NCBI GenBank assembly: GCA_021292105.1
Contig: CM037864.1
Location: forward strand, 41,654,514-41,718,513
Origin: Anadara kagoshimensis
Lineage: Eukaryota > Mollusca > Bivalvia > Arcoida > Arcidae
Length of the DNA: 64,000 nt
Reading direction: 5' to 3'
Part shown: in pieces, positions 25,101-39,914 of the stretch
Position numbering within the stretch: position 1 is the stretch's first letter
Layout of the letters: the number at the start of each line of letters is the position of its first letter
Notes under the pieces: model-generated
What the model saw: the letters and a program-made list of their open reading frames with translations, nothing else
Database searches by the model: none
What the model was told of the DNA's origin: nothing
Made by a program: the position numbers and the translations under genes

Positions 25101-27800
25101 ATGTGATTCCTCCATGCATATGTGTTGAACTATTATCTCCTCTGAATCAAATTGCCTCTTGTTATCTACGTTGGAATTTCACTCAGAACTGATCCTAGTC
25201 ATAATGATCCAAATGTCATATTGATTTTTGTGAGCCCTTCACCATTCTAATACTGATGGCTCCAATATTAGCAAAATAATCTGGAGTTGAGGATAAATCA
25301 ACCATTCCACCTATCCAAAATGGTGATGCTATGGTTAAGGTTATTATCCAAGGATAAATCAACCATTCCACCTATCCAAAATGGTGATGTTAAGATTACC
25401 GTAAGGTTATTATCCAAGGATCACGCATAACTGAAACTTATCCAAATGGCAGCTTCTTACACATGATTACATGAATGTTATAACTGCCCAATTTATGAGA
25501 ATAGACTTTGACGTCAGATCTTGATCAAACTAGAAATGTTAATATACATACACAATTAAAAGTGTATATTAGTAAAGATTTTATATGAAATAATTGTGAT
25601 CAGAAAATGTGTGTGATATAAAACTAATGCGTTCTTTATCAAATTGTATGATTTTTAAAAAAAGAGAAGGAAAAAAATCAGATTCTAGTCATTTTGGGAG
25701 ATGAAACGAAAAAATGAGAAAAATGAATCCTTTTCTTTTTAAAAGAGATTCACTTCACTGAAATAAGATATTATTGGATGTCAGTTGTTGTAAGATTTTT
25801 TTTACCCTTAAATATGGAATCAATATTTTGCAGAGAAAATAATAAACAACAATGTATAGGATATATGTGATTTTGTGGCCTAAAATTGAAAAAATGTACT
25901 TTATGTTTACTTCTCATTAACTTTATCTACATGTTATGTTTATTAAAACCCTTGCAACTTACATTTTGATGTATATAGTGTGTATATCATATGTAAATAA
26001 GAACACAGATGTATAAAGTTCGTTATTTCTGTCTTTTTATGATTTGAAGATAAAAACTTTGTTCTAAAAGTCAAAAGCTTTTATAATTTCAGGGATATTT
26101 TAATAGAAATATTTAAACATTTCATTATTTAATTGTAGTTATTACAAACGAATGTATCTACCATAAATGGACATGGCTGATATGTTGTAAAATGAATATA
26201 ATTAAAACAAAAAGGATTGAATTTGCCTTTTGGGATTTACTGCAAATTTGGAAATTTTCACTTCATTTAAGTGACATTTATTTTATTGACATTCTGTTAT
26301 TTCACTGTACACATGTATATAGTGACATTGAATGTGTATGCAAGTAAAGTACTGGTTTATTTTTTGCAATATTTTCATTTCCACAACCTCTTCTACAAAC
26401 TTTTAAGTATGTTAAAATAAAACAAACATGGAACAGTTCCTAATTTACAGTACTTTAAGAATTTACAAGATTTTATTACCTTCATACAGAGGTCATGTCT
26501 TTTAGACATGTTTTATTGTCAAACCCACTGTGCAAGCTGTTGATTTTGGGGTTAGATTTAAAAGGGGCTGCCTTCTTGATAAGGTTTCTTACAACACTTT
26601 TTGTGTCTTTGAACAATCAGTTTAATCAAAGCAAAACACATTTCACAGTCCCATGTTTTATGTTTCTTACTTATTTTGTTGGCTAAATCAATATCCGTCC
26701 ATTTACTAACCGCTACAGAAACTTTGATGTAAATATAAATACTTAATATTCTAACACTGTATTTAAATGTAGTATTCACAATAGAGAATATTATGTGTGG
26801 TATAGTACAAGGATGGGTAAACCTTTACTACAGAACTGAAATTGAGGTCCTGATCCTGATTTTGTCTCAACTGATTCTCTACGCATTCTCTTTCTATCAA
26901 ATATTTTCTAAAATATCTAAAAGATTTTCTTCTGATATAATTCCTAATATATTAAAAAATAATTATTTTTAATTATTTTATGCAACATCCCCCCCCCTTC
27001 TCTCTCTCTCTCTCTGCATTGGAAAAAACAAAACTATAAAGCCTGATCAGATTTTAAGTAAATTCTCAACCATTTGCAATATATTTGATTCCTTCATAAT
27101 ATGCTCTTTTCCAAATGTTAAGCCTTCATATGCCAAAAGCATAATGAAACCCCTTATAAGGTATCCAAAGAGAATATTACTTTGAACTATAATGATAAAA
27201 ATAAGGCTGAAATACTAACTAGTCCAAATGTAAAATTTTCAGTGTTTTCTACGAAAACAAATAAGAATATTTACAAAATACATGTATTACAAGCCTGCCC
27301 TTTAAAGGTAATAGGTTTTGGACTTGTGAACTGGCCTAAATTTCTAAACTTGGATGTGTTTTACTTATCGTAAATAATTACATTTCTTTTCTTCTAAAAT
27401 TATAAACTTTGAAAAAAATTCCTGACATTGCAGTGACATGATTTTAAACCTACCAAATAAAATGCCCAAAATTTGTAAAGTAGTACATATGTATTTTAAT
27501 GAAAATTGTAAATTTTCTGTACATAAAATGTATAGTATTTCATGTAAAAATATGTATGGTAAATCATTGACAATTCATGCATAAATTACAAGCACCGTCA
27601 TTCATGTATCATAAATATGTTATGATATTGATATAAAATGAAAAATAAAATATCAAAAATCAAACTGAAGTCTTCATTATATTTAGTGTAGTAGTACTGA
27701 GCTAGTTGAGGTGACGTAGTGATGAATATAGAAGAGTGTTTGTTTGCCAGACTTTTCTGATCTAAATCTTTAGCCTTGTGTTTTCCATGACAGGAGTTTA
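22146..27800. other. 3' flank of the PHD-finger gene, no further gene seen
   Basis: AT-rich sequence with many AATAAA-like words, so the poly-A site of the PHD-finger gene cannot be fixed. It contains a 61-bp duplication at 25291-25412 (GGATAAATCAACCATTCCAC core). Open frames here are short and match nothing I recognise. Confidence 0.6.
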
Positions 27801-27804
27801 GAGT

Positions 27805-28147
27805 TGAATAATGGTGTTTAACATCCCAGGTGAAGAATATTTCACTTATATTGAGATGTCACCAGCTATAGGCAAAGGTGCAGAAATGTTGCCTGTGCGT
27901 TGGGCTGATGGCATTATACAGCAGGGTTCTTTAGCTTGCCAAGCCTATCGTGACATGGGACCTTACCGGTATTTATCTTAAGTTCCCATCCCAAAGAGCT
28001 GTGACTTTCATTTCATAATGCCAATTGCTTGGCAAAAGAACAGTCACTACCCACTTTCAAGTCTTAGGTCAGACCTGGTCAGGGTTCAAACCCACAACCT
28101 CCCACTTACGGAACGAGCACTCTACCAATTGAGCTACTACAGTTCCA
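27805..28147 (-). mobile_element. tRNA-derived SINE (family A), head intact
   Basis: The best tRNA-like head of the family. The reverse complement of the right end reads GTAGCTCAATTGGTAGAGTG (A box), then a B box region GTGGGTTTGAACCC. The body matches the copies at 7730 and 14920. Confidence 0.85.
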
Positions 28148-28751
28148 TAACAGGAAGTATCCACTATAATACCGATTTGAACTACTGGGTAATTGCATTT
28201 ACTGTAAACTTGTGTCTGCTATGCAGGGTGAGCTATCTATACTGGATATGTAAAGGTTGAGATAAGCTATATCCACAGGGTTTGAATAAGAAATTCTCTT
28301 TTATATTTTGATTGTAAATATTGCTAAATTTCTAGGTCCTCCACCATACTAAATTCACTAGCCTCTGCCACTTGTAAAGAACCTTGTTTTACTTTTAGAT
28401 TTTTAATGTCAACATCCATTGTCAATTGTTTTAATAGAATTGTCACTTTCAGAAAAAGTGATAGTCATTAAATTGGCTTAACTTTAATAGTCGCGATATT
28501 ATTTTGTATTGAAGGCTTTATACATGTATTGGCATGAATAAAATGTATAGTCACCAATATAGCCGAAAGACTGTAAATACAATATAAGACAACAATCAAC
28601 CAACTATGCAAGGAACTTCTGTGATTGAGGAGATGAATATTTCCATTAAAACTGGAGATTACTGGTAAACGTCTCTGAACTGAAATTTGTATGTATGGTT
28701 CTTGTCTATCAAACATTTTCCAAACATTATTTCAAAATTTACATTTTGAAT

Positions 28752-28974
28752 AATGGTGTTTTATGTCCCAGACAGTTTTTCATGTATATGTAGGCGGCCA
28801 GTTCTGTATTAGTATGGGAAACTGGAGTGCCAGAAGAAAACTACCATTCTTCAGCAAGTAAACCAACAAACTTTTCACATAAGGATCTGCTCAAGTGGAA
28901 TTCGAACCTAGGTGGTACAAAGTGATGTGATCCGTAAGTGTACTCTTTAGAGTACTCGGCTACCAAAGTCCCAA
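28752..28974 (-). mobile_element. tRNA-derived SINE (family B)
   Basis: The minus-strand head is GGGACTTTGGTAGCCGAGTA, then CCTAGGTTCGAATTCCAC. The tail at the left is GGTGTTTTATGTCCCAGAC. The same plan recurs at 37297, 39625, 44095 and 61672 (minus) and 55893 and 57780 (plus). It lies just beyond the AATF 3' end. Confidence 0.75.
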
Positions 28975-29427
28975 AATTTCCCCAAGTAATATGTACTTGA
29001 CAACAAAGAACATGCCAACACGAAATATAATGGAATATAAAACAAGATAAAACATAACCAGACCACTGATTACCAAAACCCAGCTTTGTAAAGACACTGG
29101 GCATAATGACAGAATGGTGTATTGTTGCTGTGGTTCAAGTACCTGCTGAATTTACAGGCGGTTCATTATTTTATTTCATGTCCCATAGTTCCATGTTCCT
29201 TTTATTTCCAATTTTGATTACACACCTGGCATGTGTTGCAAGCTAAATAGAAAGTGCTTACCCTTTCAGAGCACATGTTTAACCTAATTTGCCAGCTTCA
29301 AAGTTTTTACTTTGTTTGAGATTTTGGTATGGGAATGATTGGTATCCTTATTTTTGATAAATGTCCTTTATGGTTTACAAAAGATATACAAATAATGATA
29401 AAAGAAATTTCATGTTTATATACAGTT

Positions 29428-29433
29428 TTTATT
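29428..29433 (-). terminator. Candidate AATF polyadenylation signal
   Basis: AATAAA on the minus strand about 64 nt past the AATF stop codon, the nearest canonical hexamer. This would give a very short 3' UTR. No transcript evidence. Confidence 0.4.
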
Positions 29434-29496
29434 AGTAATGTATAAGCACCTATTGTAAATAACAAAGTACTGCAGACAATACATGTATATTTCCCC

Positions 29497-32400
29497 TTAT
29501 CTGTCTTCAGAAACTGTAAATCTTTTTCCAAACAAGGAACTATAGAGATCTGTCCTGAAATGCAGAAAAAAAAAAGTATTTTTTAGTTGCAAATAATAAT
29601 TTTGTGGTACTACCGTAACAAAGTCTTATAACATTTACTCATGGATTTAAATAAACTAATTACACTTTACTTGGCCACTTTAAATATAAACAAAATGATT
29701 TAAATTCACAATAAAAAGCTACAGTAGAAATTTTGTAACCCGAGTATAAATTTATCGATTAACATAGATAATTCAATCGATTAATATAGAGTAATCAAAG
29801 ACATAACCGTAATTGGTCAGGATTGGTTTTCCACCTTAGTAACACAATGTTCCATTTAGGCCATTTTCACAGGGTGTAGCTCAAGCCCTTTTATTCGAGC
29901 GCAAGCTGCCATGTTAAAAATAATCATGTCATCCTACTCTTTATCTGAACCACCCTACCCTTATTGTAATCAATGTAACACTGTAAAATGATCTGAAAAA
30001 TCTCAAAAGTCAAAATTAAAGCCTTACCTTGCATCATCTGTCCATGAACAATTATCTACTGGTGCCATAAAATTAACTAACTTAGAGTGAACATTGTACC
30101 TGAAAATAAGCAGTAAAACATACAGAAATGTCTACATATTGTCATTTGATTCTAAAATAGAGATTATACAAAAATCATCCCTTTATTGTAATCAGAGATA
30201 AATCACCTACTTATAACATCATAGAGTACTTGTGGTCTAACTCACACACTTACAAAACACAATAACCTGACACAAATCTCACTGGGGAGATCCTAATGTG
30301 GTGAGAAAGTATGTCAGTCCACATGCCAAAGGTTGGGGATTTTCTCCAGACACTCCAGTTTCCTCCACCATCCAAAACTGGCCATCTTGAGGTAAAGTGA
30401 AGAAATCTTTACATGGGCTCAAATCTAATCATGGACTTCTGACTTACATGTATAACATCTATTCACAAAAGATGTTCAAATTTTTCTATTTATTTACAAA
30501 TGGAGGTATATTTTCAAACAAAAATGTTTTGTCAGTTTTTTTTACCGCATCTACCTCCTGTCAAATTACTTGATAGGCAGACAGACAATGTCAAAAACAT
30601 TATTAACAATCACAAATCAAGAAACCAAATTGTGACTTGGATACAGAAAAGATGTTGCTGTTGGATAAGTCATACAATCTGAAAGTCTACCACCAGTATA
30701 ACAAGACAAGCTCTTGGGTGAAAAGGAAGAGAGGTCTTCCAAAAAGCACCTGGAGAAAGAAAAAGACAGAGAGAGAGATCACTTGCAACAAATGTGTTAA
30801 GTAAAACAATCTTAAATATCTTACCTTGTTTTTCTACCTTTACTTGCTCTTGTATCAACTTTCTTTTTTACTTTATTACGCATTTTCTGTATTTCTAGCC
30901 ATTGTCTTCAATAAAAAAAGAAAATAACAGTAAAGTAAATGATATGTTAACTAATAAATGGTATAAAAACTATGACTATACATGTGAACTGACTCACCTG
31001 AATCCAAAAAAAATTATTTTTTAACTTATCCATTTGTGTGTGTTACATAATTTGTTATCGTAAATTTTATCAAACACTTATTTTTTCCTAAAAACAATGT
31101 ATCAAAATAATTCACGTAATATCTATTAATTTTAAAATAATTCAATATGAAATTTTTCATTTTCTCTGTATTATCCAATCAGTTTAGATTTTTCCAGATT
31201 CTAATTAGATCTTGCATGCTACATGTAGAAATACTTTTGTTGATGAGTCACTTACCTGCTTAGAGCTATGGGATCATTTATGTCTGATGTTTTGCGTTCA
31301 ATTAATTCCCGTAACTGTTGATGGTAGAAATCACTATCATCAAATATTTCTGGATCATAATTATGATGTTTTTCATCAATCCCTGTACTCTCTTCAATCT
31401 GTTAAAGAATCACTCCTAATTAAATATTGATGCAAAGATCAATACACCTTTCATGTATCTCTACTAAACTCCCTCAATTCTATTTCCAAACCCCTTTCAA
31501 ATGTGGAGCTTCAGTGGTCAAGTGGACAGATCCTAATGTGAAAAGTTTGTCATTTTGCTTGACGAAGGTTGTTGATTTTCTCCATACACTCTCATTTCTT
31601 GCACCATCCAGGAACCAACATTTTCAATATATGGGGGGGGGGGGGGGGGGAGTAAAACACCATTACTTCTCTCCATTCTGTTCCTTTTAGTGCCAAAATC
31701 TGACTGAAAATGGTGGTTGGCATAAATCAATGTGTTATTGTACAAATATCATAAATTGCATAACATTGGCAGTAAATAAGCATTGAGGATTCTTAGTTTA
31801 TGGCCGTTACACAAAGACAGGGAGAGATTAAGTATTAAGATTCTTGAAGTGTTGAATTGGAGACATTAAAAAGGATAAATGGATTATGTACATGTATTAT
31901 GAATATGATTCTTAGTGTTAGATTGTTGAGGGGGGAGAGACAGATGAAGAACAATTATTCTTACTGTATCAGATGGCTGGCTATCACTTTTGTTATCTTC
32001 ATCATCTGTTTTACCCAGCACTTTATAGACTGACCGTTTCATCTGTGTTCTCTTAATAAGTCTATCTCTATCACTTAAAATCTGTAGGTAAAACATAATA
32101 TATAGAAGATAATTAAGAGTATTTATGTGATAGAACATTTAATAAATTCTCTATCATATTACAGAATGATACAATCAACCCCTGCTTTGTAATGAAGACA
32201 TAGAAATCTCAACCTAAAGGATGAGATTTTTTATTTTCCAGACCAAGGCTTGCTACAAAGCAGGGGTTTATTCTTTTTTCCATATTTAATTATTGTCTGC
32301 TTTTGTAAAGCTTTATTGTAAAAATTATGCTCAAACAATGCAATAAGAACATTGTTTGCATTGTGCAACCAATGACATCACAATATAAATTGTTGACATC

Positions 32401-35400
32401 ACAATCAAAATCATTGTGACATCATAGCGCATGTAGGTAAGACAGAAAAATATTAGGTTGCATCTGAATATATATAATAGATAAAAGGGCATGTTACCTG
32501 TTCAATTTGTTTCAGTGCAGACTGTTCAAAAGCACTAAATGATTTACTGTTAATTTTACCACCAGCCAATCTCGTCTTGTCATTCCACTTCTGTATGGTA
32601 ATATTTCTGTTAAACATCAAATTTGTAAAACCATTAAAACAACATCATTTTTGTTTTTATTTGATTTTTTCAAAGCTGAGAAAACGTGATATAGAAAGTG
32701 ATGGTTATATTATGAAAGATTTGATACATATTACTTCATGCAATTTCAACACATAATATAACTTTTATTTACCCATTTCTGTCCAAAATTTTAGAATTTT
32801 AGGATTATAGGTAAAACCTGTACTGGGATATAAAATCGCCATCCCCTAACTAAGTATTGACAAATTATTATTTTGTTACCTGAATGTCTGAAAATCTTTG
32901 TGTCGTTTTGCAAGGAATTCTGGGTAATCTGTGATTTTCTTTATTCTTTTCATCCCAGCTTTAAACTTGGGTTGACTGACGACCTCTTCCTGCGCCTCAT
33001 CTTCCGAACCGCTGGTAATTTCTTCATCATCATCATTGTCGGTACTTTTTGAAGTCTTAGATTTTCTACAAAAGTTTATTTATAACATGTAAGAACACAT
33101 CAAAACAAAACAAACAAAATGCAAAATACAATGTATAAATAAACATAGGTATTTATATTTTTTTCTGTAAACATATTATGTTAGCAATTTCCGCAATGAT
33201 ACAGTAGTACTAATTTAAACCCATCACCAAATTAAATACCATCGTACTACACAAGATGATCCATGATTTATTTAAGCTAATTCAAGTCCATGTGAATTTA
33301 CCCAAATTATAATTTGTTCTCAAATTTATATACAATGAAATTGGTACACACTTAAATAAATACATTTACAGTATTATCAACTGTCACAAACAAAGTACAA
33401 ACAACACAATGTACTTACGATGGTGTTTCTGATTTATCACCAGTAATGACATGTTCTGTCTCTTTATTCTGTAGCATCAGTAAAGTCTGTAACTGTATCA
33501 GTTTGTCTAATAAAGTCTTCAACATCTGCTGAGCTATAATATACAAAACAAACAAGTTTCAACAATGTATCAGTTTGTCTAACAAAGTCTTCAACATCTG
33601 CTGAGCTATAATATACAAAACAGACAAGTTTCAACAATGTATCAGTTTGTCTAACAAAGTCTTCAACATCTGCTGAGCTATAATATACAAAACAAACAAG
33701 TTTCAACGATGTATCAGTTTGTCTAATAAAGTCTTCAACATCTGCTGAGCTATAATATACAAAACAAACAAGTTTCAACAATGTATCAGTTTGTCTAACA
33801 AAGTCTTCAACATCTGCTGAGCTATAATATACAAAACAGACAAGTTTCAACAATGTATCAGTTTGTCTAACAAAGTCCTTCAACATCTGCTGAGCTATCA
33901 TATACAAAACAGACAAGTTTCAACAATGTATCAGTTTGTCTAACAAAGTCTTCAACATCTGCTGAGCTATAATATACAAAACAAACAAGTCTCAACAATA
34001 TAGTCTATAACTGTATCAATTTGTTTAACAAATTTTTTTTCTCAATGACTGCTGCCCGAAATACAGATAAATAATGTTACAAATTTGTAAAGCACTATAA
34101 ACTGGTATCTATTCATCTAAGTAATTGTAGGTCAAAGTTGCCAAGATAAAATTTTGGATAGCGATGAAACCATCTCAATGTTAAAAATACATACATGTGA
34201 CATGCCGATTGCCAAAGTGAAATCCCTCTATTAATTTTAATCTTACTTTGCTCAGTCTGCTTAAATTGCTTTTAAGTTGTAAGTGCCTCTGTAGCTGCCA
34301 CAGGTGGCCTACTCTTTTTAGAACTCCTGAGAGGTGTCTTTAGCATGCACTGAGACACTGAACATCAGTTTTAAGTCTCATCTCAAAGACTTAACTAGTA
34401 TTTAGCTTTTTACAGCTCTGGTATGGGCAGGAGATGAAAATCATCTCAGAAAATTTCCAAGTCTCGATGAGGTTCAAACCCACAACCCTTTACTTTGAAA
34501 GCCAGTAACAGTACCACTCGATCATGTCCACCCATTAATATTAGTTCAATAAGATTTTCTAGGATGTTGAGTTAAAATATGAAATGAGAAATTCCTATTA
34601 TAAGTTTAAAACTGGAGTCCTGGACTTGATAAACATTTTAACAAATAACCTTTTCACATACACCCTGCTTACCTGATGAAGCTTTCTCTTGAAACTTCTC
34701 TCCCCCTGATTCTTCAAATGTCTCCCAGGTGTCAGGCTGTGGGAGTTGATTGACAGCTGTTACTACCTTTTGTAGTTTTATTCTTCCTTCCAATAAACCA
34801 TCCCAAAGTTCTAAAATATAAAATAGATATATACATATATATTTAAAAATATGTGTATATGGTGTACTCTAAATGTTGAAGGGTAAAAATAAAACTACTT
34901 CAAAATTCTCAAGATTCTCTATTTCTCAAAATATAACAATTAAAAGTTATTTCTTAAGTTTTTGAAATGCAAAAATGTGTAAACTACATGTATTTTTCAA
35001 TAAACAAACTATAGGCTAGACCTTAGGAAATCCAAATATCCTATTTCAGTGTTTGTCTGTACTTCTAAAAGATTGTATAGCCACTTTCATCTACTTTTGG
35101 GATGCTTTGGCAACACTGCAAACAAATATGAATTGCAAAGGCCCATATATGACAAAAATAGCTGTTGTAATAATATTGATGCATGCACACACATACATAC
35201 TCTTTGCTATACCATAAACTCACATGATTCTTCACAGATAAACATAGATGACCAATCAGTCAATTATACTAGTACTGAGCCAAGCAGAAAAGGAAAATGT
35301 TGGGGTCAAACACACAGTGGTAAGACAATTTGGGTTTGAAGGCTAATGCCTGAACCACTCGGCCACCATAGTCCCATACTTGCCTATCTTTTCTTGAGAC

Positions 35401-38400
35401 TGGGAGCACGTTTGGGTAAATTTTGATCTTAAATTTTACAAAATCATTCCTAAGGTTTTCCAAGTTTGACTTGACAAAACATAGATAATGCTGTATAATA
35501 CTAAGGTTTGACTTTTTTACTCCATTGTTTCTTTCCTCATTTTACTGGCATTTGTAAAGTCTTAAAGTCCCCATTACAGTAGATAAAATACCCTCTATGT
35601 CCATACATACCCAACTGATATTTAGCTGCTTGACCTTTCTGAACTTCTTCATCAGCACTGGTTTTTGAAAAGCTTGATATTCCACCCTCTTCTGTAAATA
35701 AATGTTTATATAATATTACTAGATGTCAATTATCCTTGTACTTGTACCAATCAATCTGTCATTATTATTTAAGTCTTAAAGAAAAAATAAAGACATGGAG
35801 AGTAATTAAGAGTTTAACAATATATAACATTCTCATGCTCTTCTTGGCCTCATAATTGGAATGGAAACATAGATTACATAGAAATATGTCAATACTGTAC
35901 TTTGAAATGTAAATGAAACAGTAAGACACTAATATATTTCCAAAGGACTATATTACATAGATTCTTAAACATTCAGTGAGTTATGAAGCAAATCTTCTTG
36001 AAATTCCCAGAAACATGACTTTTTGTAGTAGGTGTTTTGCAAAAGTTTGGCTCTTTAAAATATCTAAAATATTGAATTACAGGATAAAGAACTTAGTGTC
36101 CTTATACAACCCTATTACATATACTGTATATTTTAACAAGTGGAAAGTTTTACGAAATCATATTGTTGGTATTTTGCTAAGGTTAAATTTTTGTAATTTT
36201 CTCACTCTTGAGGTACATATATATAAAACATGTCAATGTTATTTCAAGAAGAGAACTTTTGCATTTTTTTTCAATTCCACTATACAAAAAAATGTTTGCA
36301 ATATTTTCTTCAGTTATTAATACCTTCTCCAACAGCTTCTATTCCATCATCTTCATTGTCCATTTCCTCTTCCTCACTGTCCTCATCACCATCATCAACG
36401 TCACTACCGTCTTCATCGTCATCATCATCATCATCATCATCTTCATTCATATCCATATCATCATCAGCATATTTGCTGTAATCACCATCATCTACAAAAC
36501 TTTATAAACCTGCAGTTTTTAAGATTTCATAAATTATTTCTAATGTTTTGTACATGTATATTCCTCCTATCATCAAGAGCACTTCCGTGATACCATGGTG
36601 ATACTTTTAATCACTACAGTATTTGATAACATTTGATATTTCAAGTGGATACAGTTCACAAATAAAGTTATTGGGAGTCTGAACATTTAAATTAGGACTC
36701 GATTAAAGTTCTTAGAACTCTTGGACTTTGGAAACAAGGGTATGGTAATTCCTGTTTATTATTAACCAATGGTTTGGCAATTTTGCTGATGTGAAAAAAT
36801 TTGTTTGTGTTTCTAGTGGGAATGAAATGTTTTGTACATGTATACAGTGTTTATGAAGGGGGCACTTAGTCATTGACCTCTTACTTACTTTGCCAAATGA
36901 CCCCATTGTTAATGCCTTAGTCACATTTATCACATATTGCAAAATCTGTATATGAAAATGCCCCCGCCCTGGAAAAATCCTAGATTGAACACTCAATCAA
37001 TGTGTTACTGGTACCTGAAACTATTCTGTTCTCCTTTAGTAGCCAAATTTAGTTTGTTTTGAAAGCTCTCAATTTCTGCATCTTCTTCTGTTCCTTCTTC
37101 AGCATCACTATCAGATATAGTTTCATCAGCATCACCCGATTCCATACTCTCTGACAAGTCATCACTGTACTCATCTGATGACGCCTCAGATTCTTTACTG
37201 ATGTCATCATCTGTCATAACAGTAGATACAATTTGTAAGTAGGGATTTCCTTTGGAAACTCGGGGTCCAAACATTCTTACCAGGTCAATAGAGCAAAAGA
37301 GTGGGTTTTATGCCCCAGTCAAGATTCTTTCACTTATATCAAGACAATAAATTCATGGACGGTGGAGGAAACCAGAGTGCTTGGAGTATTAACCCACCTA
37401 AGGGAAGTGAACTGACAAACTCTTTTGATAAATTAAAAGCTATCCTGCGTGAGATTCAAACCTAGGGCTGAGAGGTGCTGTGATCCATAATCACTCGTTT
37501 TAGACCACTCAGCCACCAAAGTCCATCATAGAAGAACAGAGAACAAAAACATTTTGCAGTTGTCTCATTTACTGATTCGAAAATTGATAATGACCATAAT
37601 GGAAGAGGTTTTAAAAAATAACATGATCATCATGTACCACAATAGACTTAGCATAAAAAACCCTCATAAACTCACTACAATAAATTCCAGCAAAATCAGT
37701 TTAGCAAACACATTCTCAATAGAAATGAATAATGAATGGGATGCTGTTATACCTGCATAATCCAGTCAAGTATATCATACATCTCTAGAATTAAATTAAA
37801 ATCTGTAACATTCCGTTCAGAAATATTAGTTATTAGAATGCTGACATAACAATTATCAGTGAAATAATCAAAGGGCAATAACTCTACATAAAGGAGTGTG
37901 GATTAACAAAAACTTGAATGAGATATTTTTATGCTTGTATCATGTTTCTTCAAATTCAATGCAGAATTTCTTAATTATAATTTCTTTATAGACAGACTTA
38001 CCTGAAAATTCTCCACTGTCATCAAGTTTTTTTCTCGATGTTTTCTTTCCAGCATATTTTTTATCTATGTCACCTAAACTTACGACAGTTTTTTGTCGTA
38101 ATTTGCTTGGTTCTGAAGTGCTGACTGTATAATCATCATCATAGCCAGCATTTTTCTCAACTTTAGCAGAAGTATAAACTGAAAACAGAAATTCAAAAGG
38201 TTCTTAAAATGAATAAGTGAGGGAGTGAATTATTGGTTAAAGCCCATCAGCAATGAGAATTTATGAATTACAATGTAATGTTGAATAATTTTTTCACATC
38301 CAACTTAATGTTTTATAAAGGTTCAACAATAATAATACATTAGGAGACAAGCACTTCTGGGAAAATCGGTCACTTGGGTATTACATGTATGCCAAGGCAC

Positions 38401-39877
38401 AGCACATAAAGGTTTGTGGCCTTCAAGGCTTGGAATCACAACTGCAATACAGAGAAGCTGTATAAGCAGAGAAACAAAGAACGCAGTGGAAACCCATGGT
38501 GGCAGGTAGTAATTACAAATGTAGTATTGAACAATTAAAAAAAATTTCAGAATCGATCATATGACAAAAACTGATTGATCATTGAATTAGGGATGAAGAT
38601 AAGCTTGAACCCAGTAGTCATTGGCTACTTAAATCAGTCTGGGCCCCTTACTGTTTACATATTTTAGCTATGTATTACTATTAAAACTTTTTTTTTGAAG
38701 TGAGCTGGGCCCCTAACTCAAAATAGGTAAGCTTCATCCCTGTTGAATAATCAAAAGTCAAGATTTTAGCCTATTTTTCTTTAATCAGAGTATATAAACA
38801 TACACAGCCTTATATATGGGTTATAGTATGGCTAAATATATCAACTATTTTGAGTTTTGACGACACCTCATGGTTGGAAACCAGTACTGTCATTTTGTAA
38901 TATTGTTTTCAGTAGTTTTTTTTTTTTTTTGTGTTGATCTGTGTTTCCTTCTACAGCTGGAACACCTTTTTGGCAGCGCACATTCTTTGCCGATATTAAT
39001 TGGTCAAATTCAAAGCAATGATTGAAATTGTTATGCATTTAACGATGATTTTTTCTATTATCACTGATAATGCTTTCATCACTATTGGCAGGTGGCAGAG
39101 GGTTAACCTGGTATAAGATAAGGGTTTAACAAAGGCAGGACCAGTGAACCTAACACTTGATTACACAGCACACAGCAAGGTACATGTCAACATTGAAGAA
39201 AGTGCATAACAACATAAGACGCAGGACAAGGCAAAGTGGAACAGAGCACACAACAACGGTGGATGAAGTGCACAGCAAAGTGGGATGCACCACACAGTAA
39301 CATGGCATACAAGGCACAGCAATGGGGACGAAGTGCACAGCAATACAGAAATCAACCTGTGGCAGTAAAGGGTTAACAGCTCTGCAACTCAAGAAATGAG
39401 ACTTGAACTTGGCTAATTTATTCAAAGCTATGCCATTCGGCAGGTCTTGTTAACTGGCAATAAGTCAGGTGTTATCCATAAAATAATAATAAAGAAATAG
39501 CTTGAGGTTATGCTACATAATACACAAAGAATGGACTGGAGAGTAGTATTTCCAGAACTTTCATTCGATCTAGACTTTGCTACCAATTTTTTTAAAAAAA
39601 ACTGTATGTACAAGTTAAGAATATTTCATTTAAATTGACACAGTTCAGTTGTGGGATGGTGTAGGAAACCAGAGTGCCCAAAGAAAATTGTTGCCAAGTG
39701 AAATGACAAACTTTTTCACATAAATATTATTTAGGGTCAGCCCAAGTGAAATTCAAGCCTGTTATTGGAGTCACTTTGTTTGTGACAGTGAGTTATGTTC
39801 AATATTTATGGAAAATCCAATAAACTTATGAAGTTTGGTATTTTCACTTACTCTGTTACTAAAAATTGAGAGAGAGG

Positions 39878-39914
<37 letters not shown>

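Noticed and set aside
33464..33916. 150-aa minus-strand open frame with 24-residue repeats ([14 protein letters not shown])
   Set aside because: It is an alternate frame of the 72-bp array. The true AATF exon uses another frame ([16 protein letters not shown]), which matches the family and keeps splice phase.
36208..36507. Plus-strand open frames rich in Ile/Ser
   Set aside because: Antisense of the acidic GAT-rich AATF exon 4.
36889..36915. 27-nt micro-exon in AATF intron 3 with a strong GTAAGTAAG donor
   Set aside because: Its length and phase would create TAA when joined to exon 3; the 36475 acceptor restores phase without it.
38330..38520. Possible gene fragment near GGTCACTTGGGTATTACATG
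   Set aside because: Translations in all frames gave no family I recognise and frames are broken; it lies in AATF intron 1.
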